Shown in pieces: positions 39,451-52,577 of a stretch of DNA of 64,000 bases. The notes under the pieces are model-generated. The model was not told the DNA's origin and did no database searches. It saw nothing but the letters and a program-made list of their open reading frames with translations. A program made the position numbers and the translations under genes. Source of the stretch: Trichoplax adhaerens (lineage: Eukaryota; Placozoa; Uniplacotomia; Trichoplacea; Trichoplacidae); NCBI RefSeq assembly GCF_000150275.1, contig NW_002060946.1, forward strand, positions 7,670,829-7,734,828, given 5' to 3'. Position 1 is the first letter of the stretch. Each line of letters begins with the position of its first letter.

Positions 39451-39914
39451 ATATAAAGTAAAGGTTTTCAGAGAAGAATAATTGTAATTTAATGCAGTGA
39501 TATTTTTCAGTCCCAAAACCAGCTTTGCTCAAGTATATTATGATTAACTTCTAGGTATACGTATATAATAGCTATAAAAATTAAAATGTCTCGAAAAATT
39601 TATTCAAAATTTCTTATGTAAGGAGGTCATTATCTGAATATTAAATGATAACTTTCATATCAAGACATTTTTTAAAGGTTGTGTCTAAAATTACAAAAGC
39701 TAATTTTGCTCAATAGAGTCCTCATCTTAAATCTAGATTATAGCGTAGTTTTTTAGGTTTCAAATACATAGAGATCCTGTGTGTGCTGAACGATGGCTTT
39801 CCAAATTTATATCGTGATACACTTACTTTTTCCGTTATCTAATTACAATATAATTGAGAGGTATTTGAGTGCTTCAAGGCTTGTTTTAACTGAGGTAACT
39901 CGGAAGTAGACTGA

Positions 39915-40544
39915 TGTGACAGTGTTATGTACTGTATTAGAGTAGAAATATCTATGTTAGGATAATTCTGTTAGCCTATCCTTATTTTGTTAACTTCTAA
40001 TTTGGATATACTGTGTTTTAATACAGTACTGACTTTTTATGACAGTGACACTTATACACATACTGAAATTAATAGTTATAATAGGGAATGCAAATAATCT
40101 ACTTACAGTTCGAATCATTGTGATTGTAATTTACTTATGGTAGATCGTAAATTATCATGGAAATGTTCCGTGATAGGACATATCGTAATCTGACTATTCT
40201 GTATTAGTCATTACATGTCTATGTTCGTAAATACTGTTGTCTGCATTAAGGGAGCAGTAGCTACAATTAATATCTAATTCAGTAAATGATTCCAATGTTA
40301 ATTATATTAACTATGACTCATGAACTATTGAAGAATAGTATATAAATGTAGCATATCGTGAAATAAAGTAAATTCTCAAACTTAGTGTTTAACGTAAAAT
40401 ACGAGGCGTCTAAGTCTTTGTGTAGTCTGTTAGTAGAGCAAAAGTGTTTGTGATAGTGCAGATATCTTTCCTTGATACGTGGTTCAAGGAATTGACTTAT
40501 TGATCGTATATTGCGTTATCTTGTTGCAAAGTTGTTTTGTGACA
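39915..40544 (+). mobile_element. Solo LTR, family LTR-A copy 4, 630 bp, TSD ACTGA
   Basis: The element starts TGTGACAGTGTTATG and ends GTTGTTTTGTGACA. The flanks are ACTGA at 39910-39914 and 40545-40549. TATATAAA is at 40339-40346 and AATAAA at 40362-40367. It retains the best LTR ends of the four copies. It lies 2 kb from copy 3 in the opposite orientation, and their different target duplications show they are separate insertions, not the two LTRs of one element. Confidence 0.92.
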
Positions 40545-42476
40545 ACTGATAAAATATTATAGTATTCTTAGAAATTTGCATGAGTTTATAGCTGTAAGCA
40601 CAATTGCATCTAAAAATACGAACACTTGAGTTAAAGTAAATTCAGAATAATACTATCTATTATAGCTATAATAGAGTATTTATTTGAGCAGCATGCGTGT
40701 GTTGAAGCATACAAGCAATACCTACAGCAAATCATTTTAACTTATGAGCTTGGATGGTTGCACTGCTCACGCTCTCCTAGCCATTTACTTAATTTAATTT
40801 TGGCATTGAGAACTTGTAAATATCAGACTAAATAGTAAATTTTTGTTCCATACATATCCGCATGTACCTTAGATACAGGTAGTAAATAAAATAAAAAAGA
40901 TTAAAAGGATGTCAAGGACTTAGAAAAGAATATTAAGGTATTATAGTATGACTCCATAGCCGTGCAATGTGTTGGGGGCAATTCAATGAAAAGTATACTG
41001 TGGCTGTTCAAAAAATCTATGAAGTGTTCCATTTCTTACAATTGAATTAATTCAGTGTACGGGTTCGCAATGGAAATTAATACTAAACGGAGGCTTTTAT
41101 GTATAACCGTATTCATAACGAATTCACTATAATTGCCCGTATTTTACTTAGATTTCATATAAAACGAATAGCGTAGGTAAATGAAATAAGTAAGTGGATA
41201 GAGTGTCGATAGAATGATATATAATTAATATCTGTAAATTATAAAACTTTCTTTCTTGGCCTTGTTCATATTGGTAACGTTGAGCAGCCGTACTGGTCCT
41301 GGAAAGTAAATTGAATGTAAGAAAATTAAAATACAGTAAACTGGTTACCTTGCATTAAGCTCCAGGTTACGACGTATGTTGAATAAAGGAAAAATAATAA
41401 ATTCCATCGAATACAAGATCTCCAGTATTGATGATGCCCAACGGATATTCACAACATAATAGTTACCATGACAAATATTTTTAATAATTAATCAAGGTAT
41501 AAGTAAAGTAAAGAACACCACTCACTTCTAAATTAAATTCTGAACAAAAAAGATTATGACATCAAATTTGTTGACAGTTGCGTTTTACAATGCGTGAGCA
41601 AGTTCTCTTAGTATTTTATAGAAAGCATCAACTCATTGAAAGTGGAAGAACACGGATAAGAGTTTGGGATTGCTAGCTCTTTTGAATTTCGTCACTGATA
41701 AAAAAATAATCCACCATCTGTTTTCAATGTTGTATTTAATCAATACTTTCAGGATAATATTGTATTAATCCATTAATTAAAGCAATGAATTTACATTCTA
41801 TTGGCTACTCTTAATCTTACGGTACCTCTATATCAGCTACAATTCAATAAGATGTTTAATAAGTAAAGTCTAAATAGATTTATTTGAATATCATTATATT
41901 ATTTGATAAATTTAAGATGGGTTTATTTACAGTATGTTGGTTCTTGTTGAATCAAATGAAAAACTATACTTCAACTATAAGATTCCTAGTTCGCAATCTT
42001 ATACAGCTACGAGAAACTAATATAGAAAGAGTGAATACGATATACTAAAATCAATTCAGCAGGGTGATTACGAAGTGATTAAAAGAACAAAGAAGGATGC
42101 AGCTAACTTACGTATAATCAAGGCGTTATAACAATACATTTTACATCTACATAGTTAACCTATATTTTTAATATTTATCATTAGACAAAGAAAATTAAAG
42201 TATTCTGTGCTAATGCATGCGTATAACACAAATAAATCAAAAGTTGACAGAAAGGAACAGCGTCACGATCACATTTATTTACCAGCACATTTAGTATGCT
42301 AGTCTTACTTAATATTCTGCTCCATAGAATATTCTCTAAAAATTCTGAAAATAATATAGAATCGAATCTGAAAATTGGTTATTGTCGCAGTCTGTTGCCT
42401 AATAGATCGGAAACCATCTTGTTACGAAGTATTATTAACTGGTACATTTATTATAGAAACATTTTATACCTGTAAG
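40545..42476. other. Upstream region of GPCR-4
   Basis: No gene or delimited repeat was seen. The GPCR-4 frame stays open for 34 codons upstream of its first ATG, but only from a TTG. Confidence 0.4.
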
Positions 42477-43424
42477 ATGGACGTAAATTCGACTGCCAAC
42501 GATTCCGTGACAAATAAAAGTGGTAATGCTGTAATTCTTCCATTAGGTGTGATTGGGGTTTTATTAAACATCGTTTTATCCATCCTTATCGTAACAGCTA
42601 AGCAACTGAAGGCTCCTGCATATATCTTTCTTACTAATTTAGCCATAGCTGACTGTATAATTTCAATTCTAGTTAGCGTGATGTATTTCCATGATAATTC
42701 GATGGTTCATCTCTCAGTATCAACGAATAATATCATTTGCAAAATTTTACATTATATCCTTACTTCTTGCTATATAGTGTCTGTCTTCAGCTTAGCACTG
42801 ATAAGCTTGTATAGACTAAGATTGATTTTAGTATCATTTAGGAATTACTTACCGTCAGGACCGTTTAAGTGGCCGAAATTAACTAGCTTGTCAATATGGT
42901 TGATTGGATTCCTCTTGTGTATTCCCATTTCATCTATTGTTCAATACGCCAAAAAGAGACTTCTTTGCGATATATCATACCCTTACGGTCAATTATTCAA
43001 TGTAATATTCTACATTTCTCTTTTTATGCTCGTCTACACTATTCCAGCAATAATTATGCTATTAGCTTATATTCGAATAGGTAAAAGACTACGAATGACT
43101 GAAGATGCAGTCATGATTTTTAGATCCAATCAGACCGTTCACGGTCATAGAGCCAATACGGCCGTCAGGTTTCTCTCTATTGCTACTACTATCTACATGC
43201 TTTTTTCTTGGCCCTTCTTAACTTCTTCTATAGCGGTCTCCATTATGAATACAACGTTAAGTCATGTTTACGAAATGTCAGCTGTTGGACCAGTCTTACT
43301 TACGACTTCGTATACAATGACATTCCTAGTCAGCATCATCAATCCAATTTTGTATATAGTGTATGATAAAAACATTAGATATCAACTTCAAAGAGTACTG
43401 TCTAAATACATTTACTTAAAATAA
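42477..43424 (+). CDS. Rhodopsin-class GPCR, single exon (GPCR-4)
   Basis: A 315-residue receptor from the ATG at 42477, which puts the sequon-rich N-terminus (N4, N8, N13) directly ahead of TM1 as in the paralogues. The upstream open codons lack an ATG. Landmarks: N31 (1.50); LAIADCI with D59 (2.50); C88 and C164 (CDISYPYG) disulfide; SLYRLRL at the TM3 end (R113, Tyr112 for Asp, Leu114 for Tyr); W141; P190; FSWP in TM6 (W245-P246); INPILY (N289, P290, Y293); helix 8 YDKNIRYQLQR. Loop 2 reads VSFRNY where the others have PLRY or PLRQ, so the usual Pro is lost. A plasma-membrane receptor of unknown ligand, closest to GPCR-3. Confidence 0.94.
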   Translation: MDVNSTANDSVTNKSGNAVILPLGVIGVLLNIVLSILIVTAKQLKAPAYIFLTNLAIADCIISILVSVMYFHDNSMVHLSVSTNNIICKILHYILTSCYIVSVFSLALISLYRLRLILVSFRNYLPSGPFKWPKLTSLSIWLIGFLLCIPISSIVQYAKKRLLCDISYPYGQLFNVIFYISLFMLVYTIPAIIMLLAYIRIGKRLRMTEDAVMIFRSNQTVHGHRANTAVRFLSIATTIYMLFSWPFLTSSIAVSIMNTTLSHVYEMSAVGPVLLTTSYTMTFLVSIINPILYIVYDKNIRYQLQRVLSKYIYLK

Positions 43425-44149
43425 TATAGATAAATAAATTTCTAATATGGTTATGGTATTTGATGGAATAGTATTAGAAAATTCTCTGAGCTAATCATGT
43501 ATGATGAAGAATTAAGAAACAACTTTAGATTAATCGTAGTATTTGATACGATTATTTAAAAAATTGATTAGGTTTATCTCATTTCGGTCATAATTTGTTT
43601 AGTTTTGGAATTTATCGATGTCAATATTATTGAAAATGGTATCATAAGTAACTTTCCATAGACAGCAAATCTAACAACGAATTCCAAGTTTGAACTTTAA
43701 CCACCGTATGAGCCTTTCGAATCTCTAAGCTGTGAATCTTTCTGAAATCCGTAACGCTACCGTGATTTTAAAACTTTCGAACCCCAAAATTTCAATCTAT
43801 ACCTGTCCTATAATTAATTATTAATAATTTTTTAAATTTATTTATATCATGCAAACTATTAGAAATTAAAATATTATTATCGGCTATTAATTTAAGAAGT
43901 ATCATAATAAAATTATCGTTTGATCGTTTAAGTCACTAACTTTAGATGCTTCGTGAGGTTTTAATTCTGATAGCGATATTTTTAATGGTAAGTTTAGGTT
44001 AGTAATATCTATACATTTATTTATATTAACATGTATAGGGCATCACCGTAGGCTAATTACTTGAGTACAATGAATGCTGTCCATGTTGATTATTATACGC
44101 GCACTTCTATTACGGATTACTTCTTGGGAAGCTTACTAGTCTAAGGTAT

Positions 44150-44225
44150 CACACTAACTTTGAGTTGCTTCTAAGAATTACTATCTTAATCTGTTGTAAG
44201 GTTTAGTAAGATTATAGTAATATAG
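44150..44225 (+). repeat. Repeat C fragment (inverted partner at 36655-36745)
   Basis: It shares TTTGAGTTGCTTCT and GTTTAGTAAGATTATAGTA-like blocks in the same order with the minus strand of 36655-36745. Ends and class are unknown. Confidence 0.45.
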
Positions 44226-44711
44226 CAAGATCAATTAAAAGCCATCTTTTTAAAAATGCTCACAATCAGTAAATACACTGTACTGTAATCTGTAAATCAG
44301 CTTCATTTAGTGAACCCACTATTCACTATTTTCTCACAAAATTAAATGGTATAAGCCAACAAATATACCTACGAATAAATAAATTTCTTAAGAAATAAAT
44401 ATCAGATACACTTTAATGAGGTAATTAGATAAAAGGATGCAATTATTTATGAAAAATTATCTTATCTAAATTATGGGCGCCATCGCAAAGCCTTATTGGC
44501 CAGTAGTACAATCACATTATAAATGACGTTCTTAATTTTCATTTTTAAATAAAGCGCGAGTGATATTGCAGTGCTATAGCCTATTAATTCGTGTACTCGT
44601 AAGTACAATAAATCGTAGCATTTCCTATATTACTGTAGAACCTACATACTTTAAGTATTATTCTCAGCTATAATCAGCATTGCAACATTCTATCATTTTC
44701 TATACGTATTT

Positions 44712-44950
44712 AGATTATTATATATATATGATTTACAACTGTACTTCTATTCTTAACTGTAACTTTAATAGTAAGCCCATACACTACTGTATACTGTTAT
44801 CTGTGATCTAGTATAGAATCTTCCAGTACAGTGCATAGTTGCGAACTTCTAATTATGTCTTAAGATAAATATAGAAAGCTACGCCACCATACATCATAAT
44901 AAACACGGCTAATTGTCCACAATCCCAATACTAAGTTATGTTACAAGTAA
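44712..44950 (+). repeat. Dispersed repeat family B, copy 4 (right half only)
   Basis: It matches the right half of copy 3: GATAAATATAGAAA, ACACGGCTAATTGTCCACA, CAATACTAAGTTATGTTACA. The left half is absent. It is more diverged than copies 1 and 2. Confidence 0.6.
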
Positions 44951-46892
44951 TTAATATACTAGACCTGTATCACAGCATTTTAATAGAGTAACCAAGTTTT
45001 CTAAAGTGTATTTAATAATCCCGAGTGATTTCATAAGTACTTATGGTGCTGTCGGTATCGATATGCTGGAATCCCCAAAAATCAATTTAATCCTTTTTCA
45101 AGCTATAGATAATGCAAACTAAAGTTTTTATATATTAACAATTTAGAATTATTGGTAAAATTAAAAGAAATTGAAGTGAACATTTTCAATCAAACAATAA
45201 TAGAATTTAAATAACTTTTTGACTTTAAGTAACTAAGAATGAAAATGTGGAAAGAGTTAATAATTGATAATTATGAGAAAAACACAAAGACATTACATTT
45301 CCGTTCTAGTTAATTTAAGTAAAATTTTTCAAATAATGACGAAAATATGTTATATACAATTCTGAAATCTTTATGAAATCGCATATTTTAAAGTACGTTC
45401 TATAAACTATCGTCGTTCTTCAATACAGTATTATAGAATTATTGATAGCTTTTATATATCACAGCACAGCAATGATGAAATAACCATAATTTATTGAATT
45501 AGCAACTACAGCATTTCATTTTTTAACTGCAGTTCGCCTAAAGGCAATTTCTATGGAATTGTTTTACAGCTATCAAATTCCAATAAATATTTCATTTCTC
45601 AGAATATCAAAATAAAATTGATCATAAGAGTTTTCTATCGATCTGATGTAACGGCTATCTGGTTTTCAAGTTTAAAATTTCTAGTATTAGCGATTTAAGA
45701 AAGAATACCATATCAAGAGTATCCTGGAATGTTATTTATGACAAACAATAGGTCACTATATAGTTTACAGGACTAAAGTACACGACGCAGCCGTTTGCAG
45801 ATATAGAATTTACAAATAAAACAGTGCTCTTAGCTATTTTTAACTATAAAAGAAGGTATATTTTCGATTGGTTACTCCAGTATTTTAGAAAATGTGCTTA
45901 AAATATGCTTAAATATAAGGCATTGTTACTGAGTAACTTTTGTAAAGTTGTCGTAATTTGGTTCCTATATAACATAACTCACCTGGAGAGGTGTTTATAT
46001 TAAATTATCTATGGCATTTTACGCATTTAATAAGATAATCGTATGGTTTTGTAATATTATCTAAGTACTAATAACTAATGATAACGCTTTAAAGTTTGAG
46101 TTCAGTTACGTCTGAAGAGAGATTATTTATTAATTAGTGATGTTACTTTTCCTTCTGACAACAGAAGATTGCCAGTATTCAAAGTCGCTGCAGGTAAATG
46201 TCAGGGAGGACAAGCCTTACAGTAAGTTCTTAGTATTGAATTTCTGTATTAGCCCAATTTTGTCACGTTACAAATTTCTATTTATAGCGATTGTATAATT
46301 ATTTACCATGGATTTTACCTTTTAAAAGTTTATTTTTGTTAAGATCTTTTATTCGTATGATCATTAATGAAGATGAAGGAAATAGTCATAACGTTTAGAA
46401 ATGTGAAATCATTTTGTTTTTATTAACTGAGTCGTATGCCTTAATTAAACAAAGCACATTTATCAAGTTCCTCATAATGTTATAATTAAAAGCTTTCATT
46501 TACTGATTTTGCTAAAGATAAGATTAAAACTTCAAGAAGGTTAAGGTCTTATTCTTAGCAAAAATTGACGTAAACTATAAACTAGTTCTTTTGGATATAA
46601 AGTATTTCCGGTTTACTCGAAGCTGCAAAAAATTTGTTCTTAAGTCATCATTTTGTCTGAAAGTAATGCACTTTAATTTAAATTCATGAAAATGCTATAT
46701 AACAGTATATAGAACGCGATTGCTAAACATATTTTCTGTATTGTTTAAATAACAAGCTTCCTATCACGTCTGGTACAAGCCGAATTAAATTGTTTAGTTA
46801 ATTTTTAAACTATGTTTGCAGCTATTCACTATTGATTCACGAGCAAGCAAATGAATATTGTTAGCCATATCCAATCCAATGATATAGATATC

Positions 46893-47226
46893 CATTTGTG
46901 ATGAAGTGTCTTCTCAAAAATATAACAAAAACTACAGTTTCTTGCAAACTTCACTTTATGACATAAGATTATGTTCCACTTACTACTAACAAGGACTATT
47001 TAATTACAATCAGGCTATCTCTGAACTATATAAATTATCACAGCAATATTCACTGTTGATACAAAATTAATTACACAACGATTTTCTTTCAAGCACAATC
47101 ATATCTTAACAATTAAGCAGCAAGTTCATGTTTGAATTTGCTATCACGCTATCAATTCATAATTTGTGCTTCTAATTAAAACGTCACAATACAAATCGCA
47201 CAGCACTAACATAAGTGGAACAATCT
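46893..47226. repeat. Small interspersed repeat, possible MITE
   Basis: The segment 46905-46975 (GTGTCTTCTCAAAAATA ... ACTACAGTTTCTTG ... AACTTCACTTTAT) recurs at 54510-54582 inside the isomerase pseudogene. Overlapping it, AGATTATGTTCCACTTA (46966-46982) and its imperfect inverse TAAGTGGAACAATCT (47212-47226) could be terminal inverted repeats of a ~260-bp element. The two observations do not give one clean boundary, so the element is only tentatively defined. Confidence 0.4.
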
Positions 47227-48766
47227 ATTATTATCTCAAAATCTTAATATAAGCATCTCAATACAATTACTACAATACCTGCTATAAACGTTTTACACGA
47301 TTAGATACTTGTGCAGTCTTATAACGTAGCTTACAATTTAGCCTATTCTCGTACAATCTTGAATCGTAATCTAAGCTGTATTTGGGGCTCCACTACATCA
47401 TTAATAAAATGCTTAAAAGTAATATATTATAATTATAAATGAAATATACGGAGCCGCCATTTGATCTATGGTAATTCAATGGATTATCAACAATATAAGC
47501 AGCAACCAAATTAATTACAGCTTTAAGAAATTTGTAAGCTTAAAGAATATTTCTTTCATTTAATAATCGCAATATAAAAACGTAAGATCTCGGGCGAAAT
47601 TCAGTTAAATTACCATTTCTGCTTAGAGATTAGGTCCTAATTAATACTATATACATGCACTGGTAACTGTTACTAACGATTAGAGAATAGAATAGTAGAA
47701 TTAAGTGGCTGGATTTAGTTTATCGTTGAGACACTCACAAACAGGAAAAAATTTTGCATTGATGAACTAAAATGTTCATTTAAATTATGCTGTACCACAA
47801 ATGTGATCCTTGCCCAATCTATATTACAAGTATTCCTTCATCGTCTAGCCCTTATGCAACGTACTTACCTCTTTAAACCACACTAATACATTGGAATCCT
47901 ATTCTATTGATGCCCTATTTTCTACTTCAGTTCCGCAAGTATAAATGGAAATACGAAATATTGATAATATCGTGATAAAAGCCATCGGCGACAATCAGTC
48001 ATAAGACAGAGAATACTATTTCTATCTGTATGGCCACAGTAAATACCGCAAGAGACGAAAAATACTATTGCATAAGGAAGCATTTTAGACTAGGTATATT
48101 ATAAATGAATTGATTAATCTAAAAGATGTAGAAAATGCAATTTCGAAGTATGTCACTTTGAGGTATTTATGTAACTTGTAATAAGACAAAACTCAATCCT
48201 TATTACTGAAATTGTTTGAAAGAGTTGTAGATTTCGATTTACCTAGGGTTTGTGGTTGTATATGATTTAATTACGAAATAAAATCCATAATTAATGCATA
48301 CCGATTGTTAAGGCTATGCCGTACTGCATATTGTATTTATAGTATTCTGCATACCTACATAATGAATTATCATTACTATCGTTAATTTCAGTGTAGTATG
48401 CGTAGAGCATATATTAGAGTAAGAGAGTTACAGTGAGCTCATACAATTTATGTAACGTATCGAGTTCGTAATACACTACCGTTTCAACAATCATAGTGAT
48501 TAGATATAGATATTCAGGAAAACATCGAATCTAATCACATGCTATGACATTAACACAATAAGTAACTGGAATTTATCTAGTGACTGCTGCTGTAGAGAGG
48601 AAAGGTAAAGTAGACTACCACTAGGACAATTTTAATCATTAAGGATGCTGTTAAGTAACGCTGCACATTGCATACTGTACAGTACAGTACACGAGACAGT
48701 ACGTATTTACTTAGTATAGCACTATAGAAAAAGTAGATTAAGTTAGTGAACATAGTTTGTAAATAT

Positions 48767-49330
48767 TGTAAATATCAATTTTATTAATAGAGAACTTGTA
48801 GCTATATTATTAATATTTTATCTATTCATACAGGTTACAGCTTATATTTCAGCGCATAATACGAAATCTTAGCGTAATAGCAATCTGAAATATTCATTGA
48901 TTAGTCAGAATGAAATTGCTTCTACTGTAAGAGTACTAGTTTATAATTAATTATAATTATAAATTACAATTCCATCCGCAAAGCATATCGGCTACAATAT
49001 TTAAGCGATCCTGACCAAATATTAGAGTACCGTCGTTGACTTGAAAAGCGGGTACACCGAACGCTCCAGCTTTTAAGGCGCTAGTTAATGAATTAATTAT
49101 TAATGATAGATGAGTTAATACGACATAGTCAGATACGCGTAAATACTGATATTGATAAATTTGAGTTCATAAAGTTGTTATCCTACCGAGACATATTTTG
49201 TGCAAACTGATCTTTGATATTATCTTCTTCAGCTTTTGATAGAATGTCTTTAGCGTCATACCCAGCTTCTTCTATAACCTCAGCAACTACCTATTTGACA
49301 CGAATTGAAACTGAATTTTGTTTACAGTTG
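48767..49330. repeat. Segmental duplication, parent copy (partner 53920-54487)
   Basis: From GTAAATATCAATTTTATTAA in the 3' flank, through the last two coding exons of the isomerase gene, to GAATTGAAACTGAATTT in intron 8, this block recurs in the same orientation at 53920-54487. It has scattered substitutions and one 25-bp insertion in the partner. Confidence 0.85.
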
Positions 49331-52300
49331 CATAGATAACTTCTATACGAGATAGCATTTCTAATTTAATAACCTTATCATCACTTAAATCACGATCTGC
49401 TGTCCAAAGCTCTTGAACTAGTTTCCAAGTCGATAATAATAATAAGATTTACAGCGGTATATGTATTAAATGGATTGGTAACATAAAATATGGCAAAACA
49501 GGATATATGCTAGTGTATGAGTAATTCACGATTTGCTAGCTTACATATTTTTCTACGTAAATCTGCAGCATCGTTAACGAGAATCGCACGAAGCGTAGTG
49601 GTAGATATGTATGGAAACTTTGAGTTAAACTTGAATGGCATACCACCGCGGAGCGCTATTTGCATTTGCATGTCTCTACCGGTGGCTTTTAAAAAAGCTG
49701 GATTAGCAGCATCCAGAGCTGCCTCCTTTTTATAAGCATATCAATAACTTTCAGATTTAATTTGATATCAAAATTGCAAAGTTATTTTGCAATATTCTTC
49801 GGTATCAACTTACAACTGGTGCTTTGTTTGCTTGGATTAAACCTGGTAGCGACACAGGTACCCATTCTACATCTACAGTTACAGGCTTTAATTGTTCTAC
49901 CAAACGTTCGATCTAAGTTTTTAGAACCATTTATATTGCAAATTTATTTATTCGTTTAAAAACGAAAAAAATTTAAGCAAAACTAATTTACCGCAACGGC
50001 TGCTATATAACTCCATGGGCTCACGAAATCGTAATAAAATGTAAGTTTAGCTCTATGACCAGGAGTCGCTGAACTTGGTAATCTTAGTCTCAATTCTGAG
50101 GCTTGATTATTGCCCAGTTCTCTTTCTACAAAATGTAATCGATCAGGTCCAAAATATATTTTGCGGGAGACACGAAAGCTAAGTAAAGTACATTATAATG
50201 GCATTAATAACAACAAATATAAATACGTATATGTGCGTTGCAGTGATGAATGCAATAGAAAGATGAACTTTTATCAAGATATTACCATGGTACACGAAAT
50301 ATACCAAGTTTATTTGCTTCTTCATTAAGTTTTTTCAACGGCTCTTCGCCTCTAGCTATCTGTTGCTGTACATTTAAGCTCAATCCTGCTTCCTTAGCAA
50401 TATTCTCCAGTACCTAACATAATAATGGCATCAAAATATCAACGCCTTATCATCTAATGATATTATGATGGTTTGTAACAATGTTAAATTAAGTCTTTAA
50501 TTTCAAAGCCAGGTACCGATAGCTACAATTCATGTTGAAGGGTATATTTGTTACTAACACTAAATCTCTTTAGAAGATAGACATCTCGCATCGTAAATCC
50601 TGTAATTCTACCTTACTATCTTGAATATCACAATCTTTTAGCCAATAGTGAGAGAATAAAGCCAACGATAGCTTTTCTCTGTCCCCGTTATTATCTATAG
50701 AAGCTAATAGCTTCTGCGGTGTACCATCTTGATCTTCATATCGAGGAGAGCGATTGATTGGAACATTATATCGTTCACACATCATTTTTAGATCTTTAAA
50801 TTTTTAGATAATACGAGGTTTATTAGTAACAGTATGCGGTAATCTTTAGATGGTAAGATTTCAAGTTGATCTATTATAGCAAAGTTTAGGGAAGGAACTA
50901 TTAACTGTATATATGAGTATGGATATTATATTGTGTTATTGATTGATAACCTGAACGAACAATATCATTGCTAAGTTCGGTAAACCGGAAACACAATTTT
51001 AATGATTTGCATTATACAATTAACTAAAATCTATATTTTCATAAATACTACGCAAACGTGATGTTAAAGATTGCAGCATGCTTGCGCGTAAGTTATGTTT
51101 TAATCATTCTACCTCTTTCCATCCAAACTTTCTTTGCGGAACAATCACCTTTAACTATAGGTGATCCAACACCGGCGCGATCCTTAATAGAGTCTGGAAT
51201 CAAAGAAATTTACAATTTGTTTTAGTTCTGTGTCATTACGATTTTATTCGTAAATATTTAGGCGGATGTTGAATAAGTATATTCATGACCGTACGAGTGC
51301 AGTAGTTATTACATTTTCAGTAGGACTACTAAAGTGATTATAATTATTGCCAACTATATTCAACTTGTTATAAAGCAAAATTGATTCTGTAGCAAGCAGG
51401 ATAATTTCGAAGTGATACCGTAAAAGTGAGGTTTTACATAGTAGCAAGAATCGATCGTATTGTAATGGGGGTTACATCGTCCATGAAATTATTTTAAAAG
51501 AGTAAAAATGATAGGTATTAAAAATTTAACTTTTAGCTACAATCTCACCGTAGATATTATACTTTACTGTACATTCCTGATTATCAAAGCATAAGAAGCA
51601 CAGTTTTTCTTCAAAATTTTAGACGTAGTACGTTCTAAGTAATTCTAATAATTCTCATTACTGCATTTCATTCGGCATACAGTATTGCTGTGACCACCAA
51701 AACGATTCTATTTATAATTCGATTTACCGTAACTAAAAGAAGTTATAATATGCCACTACCAGGGACTACTGAAGAGAGAAGACATACGGTTATGAAGCTA
51801 TCTTATATGTACTATATTACGATCATTTATCATTACGTTATCAATCCAAGCTAATAGAGATAAATCTATTACTGTACGTGAAAATAAAATCTTGGCAGCA
51901 ACTGTTTTGCGGTATGAACTGCATGAGTATTCCTTTGCAAGAGCATTGCTATTCAGATCAGTAGCAGATTAAATTACTGAAGGTGCTGCCATAATTTTAG
52001 GATATAAATTTTTCCGTGATGTATCATAACACCGTATTACAAAGACACTCGAATAGATTATTTGCTTTATTTTATTGCTGTAGATGTTACATAGAAGTTG
52101 TGATGTAATCGCAGAGAGAGCAACGAAAGTAAAGTAGGGCTAAGTAGTTTATTAATTTAGCACTACTCAGACAATATCTTAGCGCTATAGTAGCATACCG
52201 AAGAAGCATATTAATTAATTATATTATCAACTACTGTACCGTACACTATAGAAATAAATCTGATCGGGAACTACTTGAGAAATAAGTAATCTCTGGCTCT

Positions 52301-52577
52301 ACTCGATGTAGTCATGATCGCAGTTCAGATGTCGTCCATCGTATTTAAACTGTTTACTAGCAGGAGAAAATAAAAATTTTGTGATGTGGAGAGGAATATC
52401 AAGCACATCGATTCTATCAAATTAGAAGATATGTGGCTCGCACTTTGCATTACCTAAATAAATTGGCATCCATTGAATTTTTATCGGATTTTCTCGGGGT
52501 ATGGAACGGAAAGCAGAAACTGCTAAATAGGAAAATGGGCAAGCAATATCATAATAAAACTCGACCTCGCTAGCCAT
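48957..52577 (-). CDS. Two-domain DsbA-like/HCCA-isomerase (kappa-GST-like) protein, complete, 10 exons
   Basis: Exons in transcript order (complement): 52454-52577, 51113-51193, 50612-50793, 50286-50413, 49992-50178, 49814-49912, 49545-49722, 49374-49417, 49187-49290, 48957-49080. All introns are GT-AG and phases close, giving 416 residues. The ATG is the one whose first exon is 124 nt, as in the paralogue at 56900. Domain 1 (about 1-195) begins VEFYYDIACPFSY with Cys13 at the active position and ends with a DRLHFVE helix. Domain 2 (about 216-416) begins KLTFYYDFVSPWSY with Ser225 and ends GAFGVPAFQVNDG...FGQDRL, with cis-Pro386. Single-domain relatives have about 200-230 residues and isomerise 2-hydroxychromene-2-carboxylate or use glutathione. 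This is therefore a fusion of two thioredoxin-fold domains. Substrate and compartment are unknown; no signal peptide is seen. Confidence 0.88.

Larger units (their letters stand above)
43425..48956. other. Gene-free stretch of 5.5 kb
   Basis: No coding region was found. It contains a repeat C fragment (44150-44225), repeat B copy 4 (44712-44950) and a small repeat near 46.9-47.2 kb. From about 48767 rightwards it is the 3' flank shared with the pseudogene at 54.1 kb. Confidence 0.4.

Noticed and set aside
37260-40544. LTR-A copies 3 and 4 as the two LTRs of one full-length element
   Set aside because: They are in opposite orientation, have different target duplications and enclose no retrotransposon coding sequence.
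42375-42476. 34-codon N-terminal extension of GPCR-4
   Set aside because: It opens at TTG and has no ATG. The ATG at 42477 gives a sequon-rich N-terminus directly ahead of TM1 as in the other receptors.
14844-43424. The four receptors as opsins (placopsin-like)
   Set aside because: None has Lys at 7.43 (the residues are Ala, Met, Phe and Phe), so no Schiff-base site exists.
50570-50785. 71-codon ORF on the minus strand
   Set aside because: It is exon 3 of the minus-strand isomerase gene with intron read-through.
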